From Juglans regia (Eukaryota > Streptophyta > Magnoliopsida > Fagales > Juglandaceae), in the NCBI RefSeq assembly GCF_001411555.2, contig NC_049905.1:16408891-16472890 (forward strand): a stretch of DNA of 64,000 nucleotides. The letters are read 5' to 3'. Under the pieces are notes generated by a model that saw only the letters and a list, made by a program, of their open reading frames with translations, searched no databases and was not told the origin of the DNA. The position numbers and the translations under genes were made by a program. Below are positions 22,901-34,915 of this stretch, one piece after another (the stretch's first letter is position 1; every line of letters begins with the position of its first letter).

Positions 22901-24284
22901 TTAAGTTACTTATGTACTAGATTGAGAATGACGCTAAGGTTATGTGTATGCATGTAGGTTGCCATCTGACACGCACATGAATGGACTGCATGATATGAAG
23001 GTAGCATGGAGTCCAGGTAAATATTGCGTTCATACTCTTCTAGAGTTTTCTAAAATACAAGAAATGAAAATGAAATGCTTTTTCTTTCAAAATGACACGA
23101 AAGACGCTTTACGAAAAACATGCTAAAGTACAAGTGTTCAAATGTATACGTATGTACTGCCCTCCTTGGCAGCTCCTTTTTACACACCCAAAAGTATTAA
23201 TTGTATGCATGTGAATGGATAACTATATGCAATATCTATTGTTTGTATTTTCCAAGAAAAGAAATGTCGAGGCTTATGCCTCGAGCTTTTAACTGATGCT
23301 TTGAACGACGTGAAGAAAGTGTTTTAAAATGGTCCCTATGAACTTATGTTAAAATGCCCCTATGAACTGATGCTTTATGGATGCCATGAAAAATGATGTT
23401 TAAGACCTTGCTTTTAAATGATATTTTCCATGAATGAACTGCTAAATGAAAAGGATTGAAAAGGAAATGACTGAAATGAATGAAAGGACTGAACTGAATG
23501 AAAGAACTGAACGTTTAATGTATGAAAATACGTAACGGCCACATGAATGAATGGAAAGGGTACCAATGAATGGGCAGATTGCAATGCCAGGTAAGTAGTA
23601 CTGGTAGTGAACCCAGTGCTGCCCCCTGATTGAAAAGGGATTCCCAACCCATGGCTACGGACGGAGTCTGGGTCCAAAGGAAGACCGCTAACCCCAACAC
23701 ACAAGGAGTAACAATGTGCACCGGCCAATGAAAGTGATAAGAAAGAATGTTTGAATGCATGAATGCACGAAATCTTGAAGAAATGAAGGCACTGACGGGA
23801 GACATGTTTCACGAAAAGAAAACCCTTTTTAAAGAAAAATCCCGTCTAGTAATGTTTTCAAAAGAATGCACACATGCATGTACGTATAGTATGTATGAAT
23901 AATGAATGCATGAATGAAAACATATATTATTATATTTTAACTGTATGAAGTAATACTTACGAGTCATCGACTCATTTTAGTTTTTATGCATGCCCCTCCC
24001 CTCACAGTAACCGAATGAGAAGTACGCGTCAGGACGGACATGACTCATGGGGAAGAGCACATAAGTCTAGGCATGAGTGTTTAAATGTATGAGAGGCCTT
24101 TTTATTGTTAAAATTGATGTTTCCCGCTGTAAACCTTTTTTATTCTCAAAGCACATTTTATTTTATAACGTAGAGTCTCGCACCCTGGGTATGGAAACAA
24201 AATGTTTTAAATGGAACAGTAATTCCCATCTTCCTTTGTAAAATTATTTTTATAAAAATTCCCACCACAAGGACGGGCGTTACA
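19903..24284 (+). mobile_element. Solo Gypsy-type LTR, 4.4 kb
   Basis: Begins TGTAACACCCAGCTCC and ends GGACGGGCGTTACA. The host minisatellite resumes precisely: the repeat seen intact at about 19067-19085 (GAGACAATATGTTGATAC) is split here into GAGACAA and TATGTTGATAC. The 5-bp flanks are GACAA and AATAA, which differ only by G-to-A and C-to-T, so a decayed target duplication. No gag or pol is present. The 3' 0.9 kb recurs at 7790-8668. A C-rich tract (20500-21450), short tandem repeats and repeated hairpins (21567-21880) lie inside. Open frames in the C-rich tract have no domain and are not called. Confidence 0.75.
21567..21880. repeat. Tandem repeat and repeated hairpins within the solo LTR
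   Basis: GTTCTGTGTAATGAAGTG or ATTCTGTGTAATGAAGTG followed by TTGGGC is repeated three times at about 21572-21645. Three stem-loops with arms AGTACAC and GTGTACT follow at about 21718-21740, 21766-21784 and 21857-21874 (for example GAGTACACATGGAGTGTACTC). Confidence 0.65.
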
Positions 24285-24489
24285 AATAATATGTTGATAC
24301 TATATATATGTTACTTATAATTTAATTAGTATGATATTATATATTCATATATACTTTACTATAATATAATATATAATATGCTCGATTATATATTATAATA
24401 TGATATTACTATGTTACTAAGCTATAGTATCATCTAATATGTCTATATATATTAATGTTGTTCTTTTATTTGAAGGTATAGTGTAAAAA

Positions 24490-25743
24490 AAATATTATTA
24501 AACATTTACAAAACCGTTCGAACTGTTAATAATAAGAGTTCGAATGGTTAATACTAGAGCGGGAATGCATCCATTACCGTTCGAATATACTATTTATACG
24601 TTCAAACGTGAAAATTTAGGAGGGAAATTTTTGCCGCTTCATAGTTTCACGTTCAAACAGTTAGTAAATAACCGTTTTCGAACAGAAAATGTTCTGCAAA
24701 TACACGACAGTGCCTCACAATCTCACTCTCCTCCCTCACGCCACTCTCAGTCTCTTACAAACTAGAGCCCCTTCGCGAACCAGTGTCGTTCTCCCTCAAT
24801 CTAGCCCCCAAACTCAAAAGAGTTTTCATCTCACTCAATTATTCTCGGATTCATTTATTATTTTTACTACTTTTTGGGGAGCTCCTTCGTATTGGGTACA
24901 CGGCATATAGTCTAATCTCCTTGCTTTTTCATCTCCCAAAATCCAGGTATGCTTTTTATATTCTCATTTTTGTTTGAAAATGATATTTTGCAATGTTGGA
25001 AATTTGTATGCTCTTGATATTGTTGTTTGTGTTGCTGTGAGTTCGTGATTAATGGGATTTTCCGTTCTTGAAGAGGACTGAAATCTGGAATGAACCCATT
25101 CGAACGGTTTAGGCTTACCGTTCGAACATGTATGTTATGTTCGAACATAGTTTAGCACCGTTCGAACGGAAACTATACATCAATGTATTTACAATTAGAA
25201 ATTAGAATATATAAGGATAGTTGTCAATAATGATTATTCAAAAATAGTTTAAAAATACTTAAACTAAATAAAATACAAATACTTAATACTAAATCTTTAA
25301 ATTAAAATACAAATAGTTAGGATTCAATAATACTTAAATAGTTAATTCTAAATTAATAAAATGAAGTATTTAAATTAAAATACTACTAAATCTTTAAATT
25401 AAAATACAAATAGTTAAGATTTAAAACAACGGTCGAACTATATCTATTGTCGTCCAACATTATGATTTTGGTAGATTCATCCCTTGTTCTCCGGATATGC
25501 AGTTTTGGTGATGGTGCAACGATGTGTTAATCGTCAATGCACACAACCAAACGAACATATTTGGAGAACTATGGGAAATGCTGCTGAAATTTTGTTAGAC
25601 ATGACAGATAATAGATCATAGGTTGGCCACTATGATCTTACAATCCCGAATGGGATAGGACCAACTACCCGATGAAAGGTGACATACTCATTGATTGATA
25701 CATGATACATGCTTGTTTGTTGATGCTCATGTGATTATTTTTA
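24490..25743. repeat. Second internal TTCGAACG cluster and tnpD leader
   Basis: CCGTTCGAAC, GTTCGAATGG, CGTTCGAATA and CCGTTCGAACGG motifs recur at about 24510-24680 and 25097-25170. Between and after them, to 25743, is leader-like non-coding sequence, including AT-rich repeats (25200-25430, AAATACAAATAGTTA). Confidence 0.65.
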
Positions 25744-28700
25744 ATGAAGATAGTCAGCATGGATAAGAGTTGGATGAGAGTTAGCGATCGATTGGGTCAT
25801 AATTACAATATATGTGCTGAAGGTGTTAAGAAATTCTTGGAGTTCGCATTGGATACATGCGATAGTGATGGACGTATTAGATGCCCATGCAGAGAATGCA
25901 AGAATTTGTATTCTCATAAGATAGACTTGGTGAGAGAACATCTGTTTGTCAAATGTATTGACAAGAGTTATACTAATTGCGTCTGACACGGTGAACCATA
26001 TCCAACTTTATTTGAGGCTCCACATGAAGAAGAAGAGGTCGATGAAGATGTACAACCAGAGGTTGTTAGAGATGAATACGATGAGGATATGGAGCAAATA
26101 TTAGGTGACATCGATGCGGGAATGTTTATGGATGAAGGTGACACAGACACATCAAGCTCAAATGATGAGGACCATAACACTTTTGCACGATTATGGAATG
26201 ATTCACAGCGTGAGCTATATTTAGGATGTAGAAGACACAGTAAGTTGTCATTTACCGTAAGACTGATTCACATAAAATCAATGTGTCGATTATCTATTAA
26301 GGCAGTCAATATGTTACTTGAGCTATTTAAAGAGGCACTACCGATAAACAATATTTTACCTCGTAACTTCTATGAAGCAAAAAAGTTAAAACGAGGACTC
26401 GGATTTGATTACAACGTAATATATGCATGTAAGAATGACTACATATTATTTTGGCCAGAGAATGAGCAGTTGAACAAGTGTCCCATATGCCACAAATCAA
26501 GATGGACATCGGACATGTAAAATGTGACACAAAAGGTCGTATGCGACTTTCCATTGATACCTAGATTATAATGATTATTTATGTCATGCACAATGGTTGT
26601 AGACATGACATGGCACTCATCAGACAGAGTAAGGAACGATGATATTTTGTCACATCTTACTGACTCCCAAGTGTGGAAGGAATTTGATCAGGAGCACCCA
26701 TGGTTTGCTAAAAAACTGCGTAATGTGCGACTTGGGTTGGCAACAGATGGATTTAATCCGTTTGGGAACATGAGTACTAGTCATAGTACTTGGCCAGTTG
26801 TACTTATGTCGCATAATCTACCACCGTTGAAGTGTATAAAAGATCCATATTTAATGATGAGTTTGCTGATTCCAAGTCCGAGATCACTGGAAAATGATAT
26901 AGACATACACTTATAGCCATTGATTGCAGAATTGAAAGATTTGTGGGAGAATAGGATTGTCACATTTGATTCATCAACAAACAAGTCATTCAAGATGCAT
27001 GCTGCGGTGTTATGGACAATAAATGATTTTCCCGCTTATGGAAACTTGTCAGGTTAGAGTACTAAGGGGAAAATGGCAAGTCCAACTTGTAACAAACATG
27101 CCAAATCTGAATGGCTTACGTACGAGAAGAAATTATGTTTCATGGGTCATCGTCGATTTTTACCTGTGACCATAGATGCCATGAAAATTTTAAAATGTTT
27201 GATGGAACTGTTGAATGGGGCCAACCTCCACCATATTTGTCGGGTGAAGATGTACTTGCACAATTTATAGATGTTGGTTGTAATGAATTTGGTAAAAAAC
27301 AATGAAAGAGAAAACAAGCTACGAATGAGTTGAATTGGACAAAGAAGAGTATATTTTTCGAACACTCATACTGGTCGAAGTTAAAATTGCGGCGTAGTCT
27401 TGATGTTATGCGTATTGAAAAAAATATTTGCTAATCCGTATTGGGAACATTGATGCCAATTGAAAGAAAAACAAAGGATACATTAAACTCAAGGAAGGAT
27501 TTGAAGTGGTTGGGAATAAGACGGGAAAGGCAATTGCAAGAAAATGGTTCATTTGTCTACATACCGATTGGGTGGTATACATTGTCAAGGAACGAAATGT
27601 CTCGAATCTAACAAGGTGTGTGAGAACAAATGATTGGAAAATAAATAGATTAAAAAGTCATGATTGTCATGTCTTCTTACAGCGTATCTTGCCTGTACTA
27701 TTGGTAGCCGTGGGTACTTGACGAGAGATGTGCGCGTGGCTTTGACTGAGTTGGGTGCATTTTTTAAAGACTTATGTGTTAGGACGTTGAATGTAGAAGC
27801 TTTGGATCGAATAGAACGAGAAATTGCCATAATATTGTGTAAGCTAGAAAGTATTTACCCACCTACATTCTTTGACGCCATGGTTTACCTAGCCATTCAT
27901 TTGCCACGTGAGGCTCGACTTGCAGGATCAGTTCAATATAGATGGATGTATCCCATTGAATGATTTATTAGAAAATAGAAACGTATAGTGGGTAACAAGG
28001 CCCGCCCAAAAGGGTCAATTGCAGAAGCATATATTGACGATGAGTGGCATACCTTTTGTTCCAAATATTTCCATGGAGTTGACACTCGGTTTGATCGGCC
28101 GAAAAGAAACTTAGATGTTGATTGAGCAAGACAACGGAATGTGTTTTCAGTGTTTTCCCAACAAGGACGTCCAATTGGTGCAGTGTGTGGTTATGACTTG
28201 TGTGGAAGAGAGTTTGAGAAAGCTCAGTGGTACGTGCTGAACAATTGCCCTGAGATAGAGAACCATATGAAGTAAGTTATAACTTTTTCTTAATTTAAAT
28301 TCTCTTATTTAAATTAAAAAAAAAAACTCTAAGAGTATAAAAGATTTGTTGTAATCATCAATTTCAATGATCATATTAACGTGCTCAAGGAACTGAGAGT
28401 AAATGATATAAACCAGAAACATGAAGAGGAGTTCTGAAGATGGTTTGAAGAACGGGTAATGACATTACATATACTTTACTCAATAACAAATGAAAAAATT
28501 TTGATTTAAATTTTGATATAATATATGCTTTACTCAATATGTAGGTTGTACAAATGCATGTGAATAATCCAAATGATATATCGGATAAACTGTATGCATT
28601 GGTGCATGGCCCATCGAGACGTGCTGCTCGATATTCTGCATATATTTCTCGAGAAAGTAGGTATCACACAATGGATCGAGATTGTTATAAGAAAATCCAA

Positions 28701-30950
28701 AATAGTGGTGTCCTAGTCGAAATAAGTCAGGTTGGAGAAATATTGATTTCTATGGGGTTATTATCGATATAATTGGAATGAAATATTTGGGAGAGCTTGT
28801 GGTGTATCTATTTAAGTGTGATTGGTGGGATTTAAGTAATCCTCGAATTGGAGTTCGTGATGATTTGAGTGTTAATTCATCAAAAGAATGGTATGAAGGT
28901 GATCCTTTTATTTTGGCTTCTCAAGCATATCAAGTATTCTACTTTTTTTTTTTTTTGATAGAAAAGAACTTCATTTCATAAAGGTATAACACCTTGAGAT
29001 AGGTTACAATAGTGTTGATCAATGAAAATTACATTCTCAATGAAAGGAGGTACACTATTCCACCAAATAAGCATATCTTCAATGGACCAAACATGTCTTG
29101 CAAGTCGATGGGTAGCCTCATTTGTGAATCTACTGCAATGTTGAAAGCTGCACTGAGGAAAAGTTTGCATTAAACCTTTTACCTCTGCTACCACAGATCG
29201 TATAGCTGCATTTGACTCAGATGATCTATTAACCTCTTCAACTAGGAACAAACAGTCACTTTCAATTATCAGCTTAGGGATACCCAAGCTCATGCACAAT
29301 TGAAGGCCTCTCAATAAAGCCACAACTTCAACTTGTTCTGGTTCCAAAGAAACAGATTCCACTCTACTACATGCCATAAGAATTTCACCCATATGGTTCC
29401 TCAAAACCGCTCCCATACCAGCTTTGATTGACTCAAAAAAGAGAGCCCCATCAATGTTTAGCTAAAGAGAGTCTTCTGGAGGGGGTGACCATTTGTACAC
29501 CAGGTTTTTAGAAATATGGTTCCCCAACTGCTGTCTAACCACAACACTATGCAATTTCTTTGTAAAAGCAAATCCAATAACCTGCTGAGGTGGTAAAGCA
29601 ATCTGTTCATGAACCATCTTGTTCCTTCTGAACCAAAAAGCCCAAACCATCAAGAAGAAATCTGTCAGATCCTCAGAATTGCCCTTGAATAAAATATCCA
29701 TTGCAGTAGTGAGAAAAGAGCTGATTTGGTCACCATTTTGGAGAACATAAAACCTACTCCTTAAAAATCCATAGGTGGAAGGGCATAATATCAACACATG
29801 CCTCAAATCCTCGAATGGATGTTGGCAAAAGCAACATTTTCCTTCAATGTCCAGTTTTCTTTTGATCAGGTTTGCCTTTGTTGGTAAACTATCCTTACAT
29901 GCCCTCTAAGCAAAAACCTTAACTTTATGAGGAACTTGTAACTTCCATAGAGCAGTCCAGAATTTTTTCATCAAAGCCCCATTAGAGGATTCCCCATATT
30001 CTGATTCCAAGATAATTTTAAAGAAACTGTAAGCACTTTTGACAGAAAAAGAGCCTGACTTCTCATGTTCCCACATCTAATGATCAGCAGCTCCAGTATG
30101 ACTTGGATGCAATCTGAGAATAGCCTCCACCATGTTTGGATTGAAAGGAGCTCTAACCTTGGAACCAAACATCATTCAAAATATGGATTAAACTTCCATT
30201 TCCCACATTCCATCTGCCACCTTGCACTAGCAGCCTCTTTGCTTCCCAAATACCCCTCCAAGCATAGGAAGGATTTCCTCCAAGAGAAGCTGTCAACAGA
30301 TTCCCATCAGAAAAATATCGAGCAGCATACATTTTATGGAATAAACTATCCTGATTTTGCAATAATCTCCAAGCTTGTTTTGCCAACAATGCCATATTGA
30401 AAACCTCAAGCTCCTTGAACCCCATGCCTCCCACAAATTTTGAATTGCACATCTTCTTCCAGCTTAGCCAATGGATCTTTCTCTCCTCCTGCTTCTGACC
30501 CCACCAATACCTTGCCATCATACTCTCTATTTCAGAGCAAAGCCTTGGTGGAAGCTTAAAACAACTCATGGCATAAGATGGAATTGCCATAGCTCCTGCT
30601 TTAAGGAGGATCTCCTTACCCCCTTGAGAGAACATATTCCCCTTCCAACCTTGCAACTTGAGCCAAACTTTGTACTACTCGCCATTGTTTGGAAATCAAC
30701 GGTGAGTAGTACGAAAATATTCTCCAAAAAATATATATGATGTTATCCCTTAGGCGGAAGGACAAGATGAAGAAGAAGATGACCCCTCTACTTAAGAAGC
30801 ATACCAAGAGAGTCAACCTACCTTAAATTTGTTTGTGGATTTGAGCCAGTATGAGATGATTCTATTAAATAGAGAAGATATTGAGGTTGAAATTGTTGAT
30901 GTGACAGTTGAAGAAAATGTTGAATCATTTGAAGTATCTATAGATGATTA
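25744..30950 (+). pseudogene. CACTA1 transposase tnpD (TNP2-like), broken
   Basis: The main catalytic protein of CACTA elements. Domains in order: a Transposase-associated block (25758-25980; MDKSWMRVSDRLGHNYNICA, CPCRECKN), an acidic linker after a TGA at 25984; a CP.C...RW block (26460-26515; LNKCPICHKSRW); Transposase_21 (26581-27110; DGFNPFGNMSTSHSTWPVVL, HAAVLWTINDFPAYGNLSG); WGQPPPYLSGEDVL (27210); FFEHSYWSKLKLRRSLDVMR (27356); the DUF4218 block (27700-27960; YLAIHLPREARLAGSVQYRW then MYPIE), and DUF4216 (28590-28940; LFKCDWWDLSNPRIGVRDD, GDPFILASQAYQVFY). A LINE at about 28942-30700 interrupts DUF4216, whose end resumes at about 30720 (IYDVIP..LNLFVDLSQYEM). Several TGG-to-TGA type stops and frameshifts. 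Introns are likely at 28270-28550. Confidence 0.9.
28942..30700 (-). pseudogene. 5'-truncated LINE inserted in tnpD
   Basis: The poly(A) tail appears as a T run at 28945-28961 on the plus strand. Upstream on the minus strand come an RNase H (29416-28976) with GAVLRNHMGEILMACSRVES, ESDCLFLVEEVN and NEATHRLARHVWS, a zf-RVT region (29806-29462; RHVLILCPSTY) and the RT C-terminal linker (30656-30153; GWKGNMFSQGGKEILLKAGA, GGMGFKELEVFNMALLAKQA). The RT catalytic part is missing, so the insertion was 5'-truncated. Flanks GTATTCTAC and ATATTCTCC may be a decayed target duplication. Part of DUF4216 is lost at the junction. Confidence 0.87.
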
Positions 30951-30954
30951 AAGC

Positions 30955-31395
30955 AAATTGTTAAATGAAACTGATACAGATTATGATTGACCAATTATGT
31001 GTTAACATTACACTTGATGACAAAATTGCTCTACGTGCTGAATCTGTGTCAGATCAAAATTTCTCAACAAGTGATATTGATATTTTTACACAAGTCCTGG
31101 GTCAATGTTTAGGATATTTGAGGGGTTTGGGTCGCTGTGTAAAGCCTTCTCCTTCTTCTTCTTCTTCCGGGTTTGCATCTATGACTTCTATAGCACTATA
31201 GAGTGCGAATTCCAGAATCGAAGAATTAATTGTAAGGCAGTATGAGTTAGAGGCTCAACTGGCAAAACAAGCAGACATGGAGATGCGCCTCAAACAACAT
31301 GAAGAACAACAAGAAGAGTTCAGAAGACAGATGCAACTCAAAATGCAGCATTATGCAATAGTACAAGCCTCTAAGCAATTGATGGTTTTTTGTGT
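30955..31395 (+). pseudogene. CACTA1 tnpA (Ptta/En/Spm, Transposase_24) C-terminal remnant
   Basis: Frame fragments give SDIDIFTQVLGQCLGYLRGL then GRCVKPSPSSSSSGF, a stop at 31201, then SRIEELIVRQYELEAQLAKQ and DMEMRLKQHEEQQEEFRRQM, a long Glu/Gln/Lys-rich helix expected to form a coiled coil. The VLG...GY.RGLG block followed by a C-terminal coiled coil is how plant tnpA-like (Transposase_24) proteins end. The N-terminal exons seen in CACTA2 are missing here. tnpA-type proteins bind the subterminal repeats. Confidence 0.75.
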
Positions 31396-31564
31396 ACAGA
31401 TTTTTGGATTATCTTTTTATGTACGAACAATGCCAGTCTCATGGTTATTTATTTAGTTCACACTTACTATAAAACTTTTGTGAGTATAAAATAGTTTCTA
31501 ATGTATTTTTTCAAATATTATAAATGTCTATTTGGTTTTTTATTATTGAGTTTAAATAAAATAG

Positions 31565-31925
31565 TTATCGTTCGAACGACCACATATTGTTCGGATGCAA
31601 TTTATTTTCGTAGCGTTCGAATGATCACATAACGTTCGAATGCAATTTATTTTCGTAGCGTTCAAACTATCACATAACGTTCGAACGCCATTTATTTTCG
31701 TAGTGTTCAAATATAACTTCTACTGTTTGAGCACTTATACCGTTCAAACGAAAAGCTAAATTTATACCGTTCGAACGTCTGTACAATTTATTTTTGTTCG
31801 AACGTATTTTGCAATTGTTCAAACAAATTAATATTGTTCGAACGTAAAATTGTAACCATTCGAACGATATTCTGGGATGAATTTCAATCGTGACAAAAGA
31901 AATTATCGTTCCAACATGTTCGAAT
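31565..31925. repeat. Right subterminal repeat array of CACTA1
   Basis: At least a dozen GTTCGAACG-like motifs (TCGTTCGAACGACC, CGTTCGAATGCAATTTATTT, ACCGTTCGAACGTC, TTGTTCGAACGTA and decayed forms) in units containing AATTTATTTTCGTAGCGTTC. It mirrors the array at 16120-16585. Confidence 0.8.
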
Positions 31926-32074
31926 GGTTTCCTTCAAATTCGTCCCAAAAGATATTTTTTGAAATGAAATGGTGATTTTCATCCCAATATATCTTTTGGG
32001 ATAGTGTTGTTGGAACGAGCTCGGGACGAATTTTTTTCATCCAAAAAAATATTTTGGTATGAAATGACTATAAT

Positions 32075-32119
32075 TTGAGACGAAACAATTCGTCCCTAAA
32101 GAGGCTTTCTGTTGTAGTG
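32075..32119 (-). repeat. Right terminal inverted repeat of CACTA1
   Basis: Read inward it starts CACTACAACAGAAAGCCTCT then TTAGGGACGAATTGTTTCGT. It is the better preserved of the two ends. The bases ACT at 32120-32122 are the target duplication. Confidence 0.88.
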
Positions 32120-32122
32120 ACT

Positions 32123-33346
32123 TCATGTTGTGGCTTAGAATTGTATGTTCAGTGTGGGCTCTTCCCTATGTTGACTTAGAAGACTTAAGAATTTTCTGCT
32201 CTCCTGCTATTTATTTCATTTCGCTGTCTTTGACAACTCCCAAAAAAGACTTGAAAATGTGGTCTTAATTAAGTCATTTCCTTGATTTCTTCTCAAAATC
32301 ATTGATAAGGATTACCTCCAATGAGTATATGCAAACTCAGTTAGAATTGTAAATGAACAAGATTACTCGTCAAGCTGCTCGAGATTGACTCGATCAAACT
32401 ACTCAAGTTTCGCTCAATTCATTTATTAAATAAAAGTTCCCCTAATTGGTTATTAAATAACGTAAGTCGAATAAAAATCAATTTAACTATATAATATAAG
32501 TTCGTATAAATCTGAATAACTTCATATTTATTATTTTTTTATACTATTATCTTTAACTTTGTACGTAATGATAAAATATTTATAAGTATTGAAAAGTATA
32601 AGAGGAAATCATGTTCCCTAGGTGATTTGGTAAACTCGAGCTTGAGTTAGACTCATTAACTAAAAAACTCGAACTCGAACTCGACTTGTATTCGAATAAA
32701 AGTTAAATGAACAAGTCTTAAGCGCCCATTACTCACTCGAACTCGACTCATCACAACCATAGGCTCAATAAATTAGGAATGAATACTTTATTTGAATTTG
32801 TTTCGTCTAAGAATTTCTAACGGAAAAACTTATGCAAATGACTAAAAAGTTATACTAAGAATCGCTGTCCACTTCTGAATACAGTTTTAATATAATGAAT
32901 TTTGTATGATCCACTCAAGAATTATTAAAAAATATATTGATAAAAAAGGGGAGGTTTTACTTATCTATAGTAAGCAAGAAATGCAACATGGATGACCTGA
33001 ATATGAATGTTCATTACATCATGAGACAAGATAGTGCTCACCGCTCACCATCAACAAGATACATGAATTTACATGATGAATTGATCAAGTTGATACTTTT
33101 TATGCTGTGATAAATTCTTATATTAGTTAGAAAAATTAAATATTTTGTGTGAGAATTTGAGAAAGTTATAATAATGAGATGAGATAAGATAAAATGAGAT
33201 GATTTTATATATCCAAACCTAGCCTAAAAGATAGGAAAGAAGACTACCTCCTTCAACACATAAGCCCCAAGTTCCAACTCTCTTTACGTACATAAGATAA
33301 AGAATAAGTTCAACCAAAGTTTGTAAAAGCAATAGGTACACATTTT
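32123..33346. repeat. Duplicated unit S-A, right part, with MITEs
   Basis: Continues S-A after CACTA1 and matches S-B at 50733-51090 (GTGGCTTAGAATTGTATGTT, GATTGACTCGATCAAA). A MITE-like insert rich in CTCGAACTCGAACTCGAC (about 32343-32760) and a GATGAGAT-type MITE (about 33130-33232) are inside. The end, TTCAACCAAAGTTTGTAAAA then GCAATAGGTACACATTTTAA (33308-33346), recurs at 56506-56546. No coding signal. Confidence 0.7.
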
Positions 33347-33424
33347 AAGTTTCCCAGCCATTGATGTGACTGGAACGTTGAATGCACTGTGGAATATTGA
33401 ATGTTCTGTGGATGAAGGTACTGT

Positions 33425-34175
33425 GGAATGTGTAATTCAAAACATATCACAAACCTTATCCCATTCATTTGGTGGCATTGCTTGGATTGGATTTTTGTGC
33501 ACCTCTATTGTAGTACTGAACTTCTTGTAGTGTACATGGCATCGGTCTTTGTACCTCTGGAATGCATTCAACATCCATTCCTCAATCGTTAATCGATCAT
33601 CTCGTCGGCCAAAATTAAGCTCAAACTCATCCTTTTAAAAATTATAAATAATTAGTATAAATATAAAGTAACTTGAAAGTAACATGTTATATACTTAGTT
33701 GTTTGAGATGTAGCTTATGACCTAGCAACGAGTTTTGATGTGCTCTTTCACATCTTGGGAAACTTTAGATCAGGAGGATGTAGCAATCGATGCATATGTG
33801 TGAGTAAGCGTACCAACATAAGAAGCAAGCCACGCTATCAAATCTCCGGAGCCACCGGTGTGATTATCAGGAATATCAACTTTAATTTTACCCACTTTCC
33901 TTACTTTCTCTATGCAGACACCCCTCGTAGTGCCTCGACCTCGGCGCTGGCTTACAACAGTTATATATACAGTAATTAAAGCATGTATTTTAATTAAATT
34001 ATTTTATTTTGTAGATATATACTTAAGTTGAGCATAAAATGTGGTATTTAATTAGATAAAATACCTTGTTCTGGGTTTGGAGATGCTGACTCACTATTCA
34101 TGGCAGGTGAACCAAACGGGGAGTCGGTAATGGATGGGGATGGCACACGTGTTGCTTTGCTTTTGGAGGCTTATG
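33425..34175 (-). pseudogene. CACTA2 tnpA (Transposase_24-like) N-terminal exons
   Basis: Read on the minus strand: a Ser/Pro-rich exon (34170-34069; ATRVPSPSITDSPFGSPAMN then a GTATTT donor), an exon with RRGRGTTRGVCIEKVRKVG and KIKVDIPDNHTGGSGDLIAW (about 33990-33720, two stops near its end), and an exon with DDRLTIEEWMLNAFQRYKDR, HYKKFSTT and PPNEWDKVCDMF (33640-33440). RGRG..RG near the start and the W..VCDMF block are typical of Ptta/En/Spm plant transposases. The C-terminal coiled coil seen in CACTA1 (30955-31395) is cut off at the left boundary. Confidence 0.78.
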
Positions 34176-34259
34176 TTTGAAATTTTAACAAATTATTATT
34201 CAAACAAACGTTATGGATATTTATAAGAATAATACTTACAAAAATTCCTGTTTAAAATT

Positions 34260-34915
34260 CATTCACTATCCATTTTGATGGACCAGTCGCCCTCATCCTC
34301 ACTATACACTTCAGTCGATTCATCTTCTTCCGATATTTCAGCCTCAATTACTTCTGGTTGAACATCTTCTCTACACAATGGGACCATGTCATATTAGCTT
34401 AGATCAACAAATAAATTGATGTCTGATTCGTTTTCTTGATATGCTTTTTCATTTGTTGGACTTTCAACTTCTTCATGTGATTCGTCTGCCTCTAAAATGT
34501 AATCATATATATTTCTTGGTGCAAACTTCCCCCCTCCCCGCCATGGGTTTCGGTACTCCACATCATCTAAATAAAAAGCTTGATTCGCTTGGCAAGCGAG
34601 AATGAAGGGATCATCCTCATACCATGGGTGAGATGTATTGACACTCACAAAATAATTATCGTTACGCACTCCCAACCTAGGATTTGAGACATCCCACCAA
34701 TTACATTTAAATAACCAAACCATATATCCCCCACGTATTTTAACGACATGATATCTTCCACAACTCCGGAGAAGTGAATGTTATCATCCATATGGCTTCC
34801 TTCGACTACGACTCCACAATTTTGAGTTTTCCTATATCATTCTCTGTCAATTGTGTGAAATCTATATCTACGCACTAAACATGCTGAGTACTGGATGGCC
34901 CGCCTGGACGTATAT
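34260..34915 (-). pseudogene. CACTA2 tnpD C-terminus (DUF4216)
   Basis: Minus-strand DUF4216 block: RYRFHTIDRE and TQNCGVVVEGSHMDDNIHFS (34880-34780), frameshift near 34735, then MVWLFKCNWWDVSNPRLGVR, GDPFILA-type WYEDDPFILACQANQAFYLD, DVEYRNPWRGGGKFAPRNIY (34723-34560) and NLFVDLS. A TAA at 34394-34396 interrupts the acidic tail, which resumes YDMVPLCREDVQPEVIEAEI and ends at about 34264. The rest of the transposase upstream is missing. It supplies the segment lost from CACTA1 at the LINE insertion. Confidence 0.85.

Larger units (their letters stand above)
16009..32119 (+). mobile_element. CACTA1: 16.1-kb CACTA (En/Spm, CMC) DNA transposon with nested insertions
   Basis: The ends were fixed by comparison with the empty paralogous site in S-B (50724-50744, CAATTAGAGGCGACTTCATT). 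In S-A the same sequence is interrupted after GAGACGGCT and resumes with ACTTCATG, so the 3-bp duplication is ACT, decayed to GCT on the left. The right terminus reads inward CACTACAACAGAAAGCC; the left one reads AACTGCAATAAAAAAG, the same end with point changes. Contents in order: subterminal TTCGAACG repeats, a minus-strand accessory gene (16820-17997), a repeat and minisatellite core with a TRIM and a solo LTR, plus-strand tnpD (25744-30950) with a LINE inside it, the tnpA tail, and subterminal repeats. Both transposase genes are broken, so it is non-autonomous. Confidence 0.92.
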
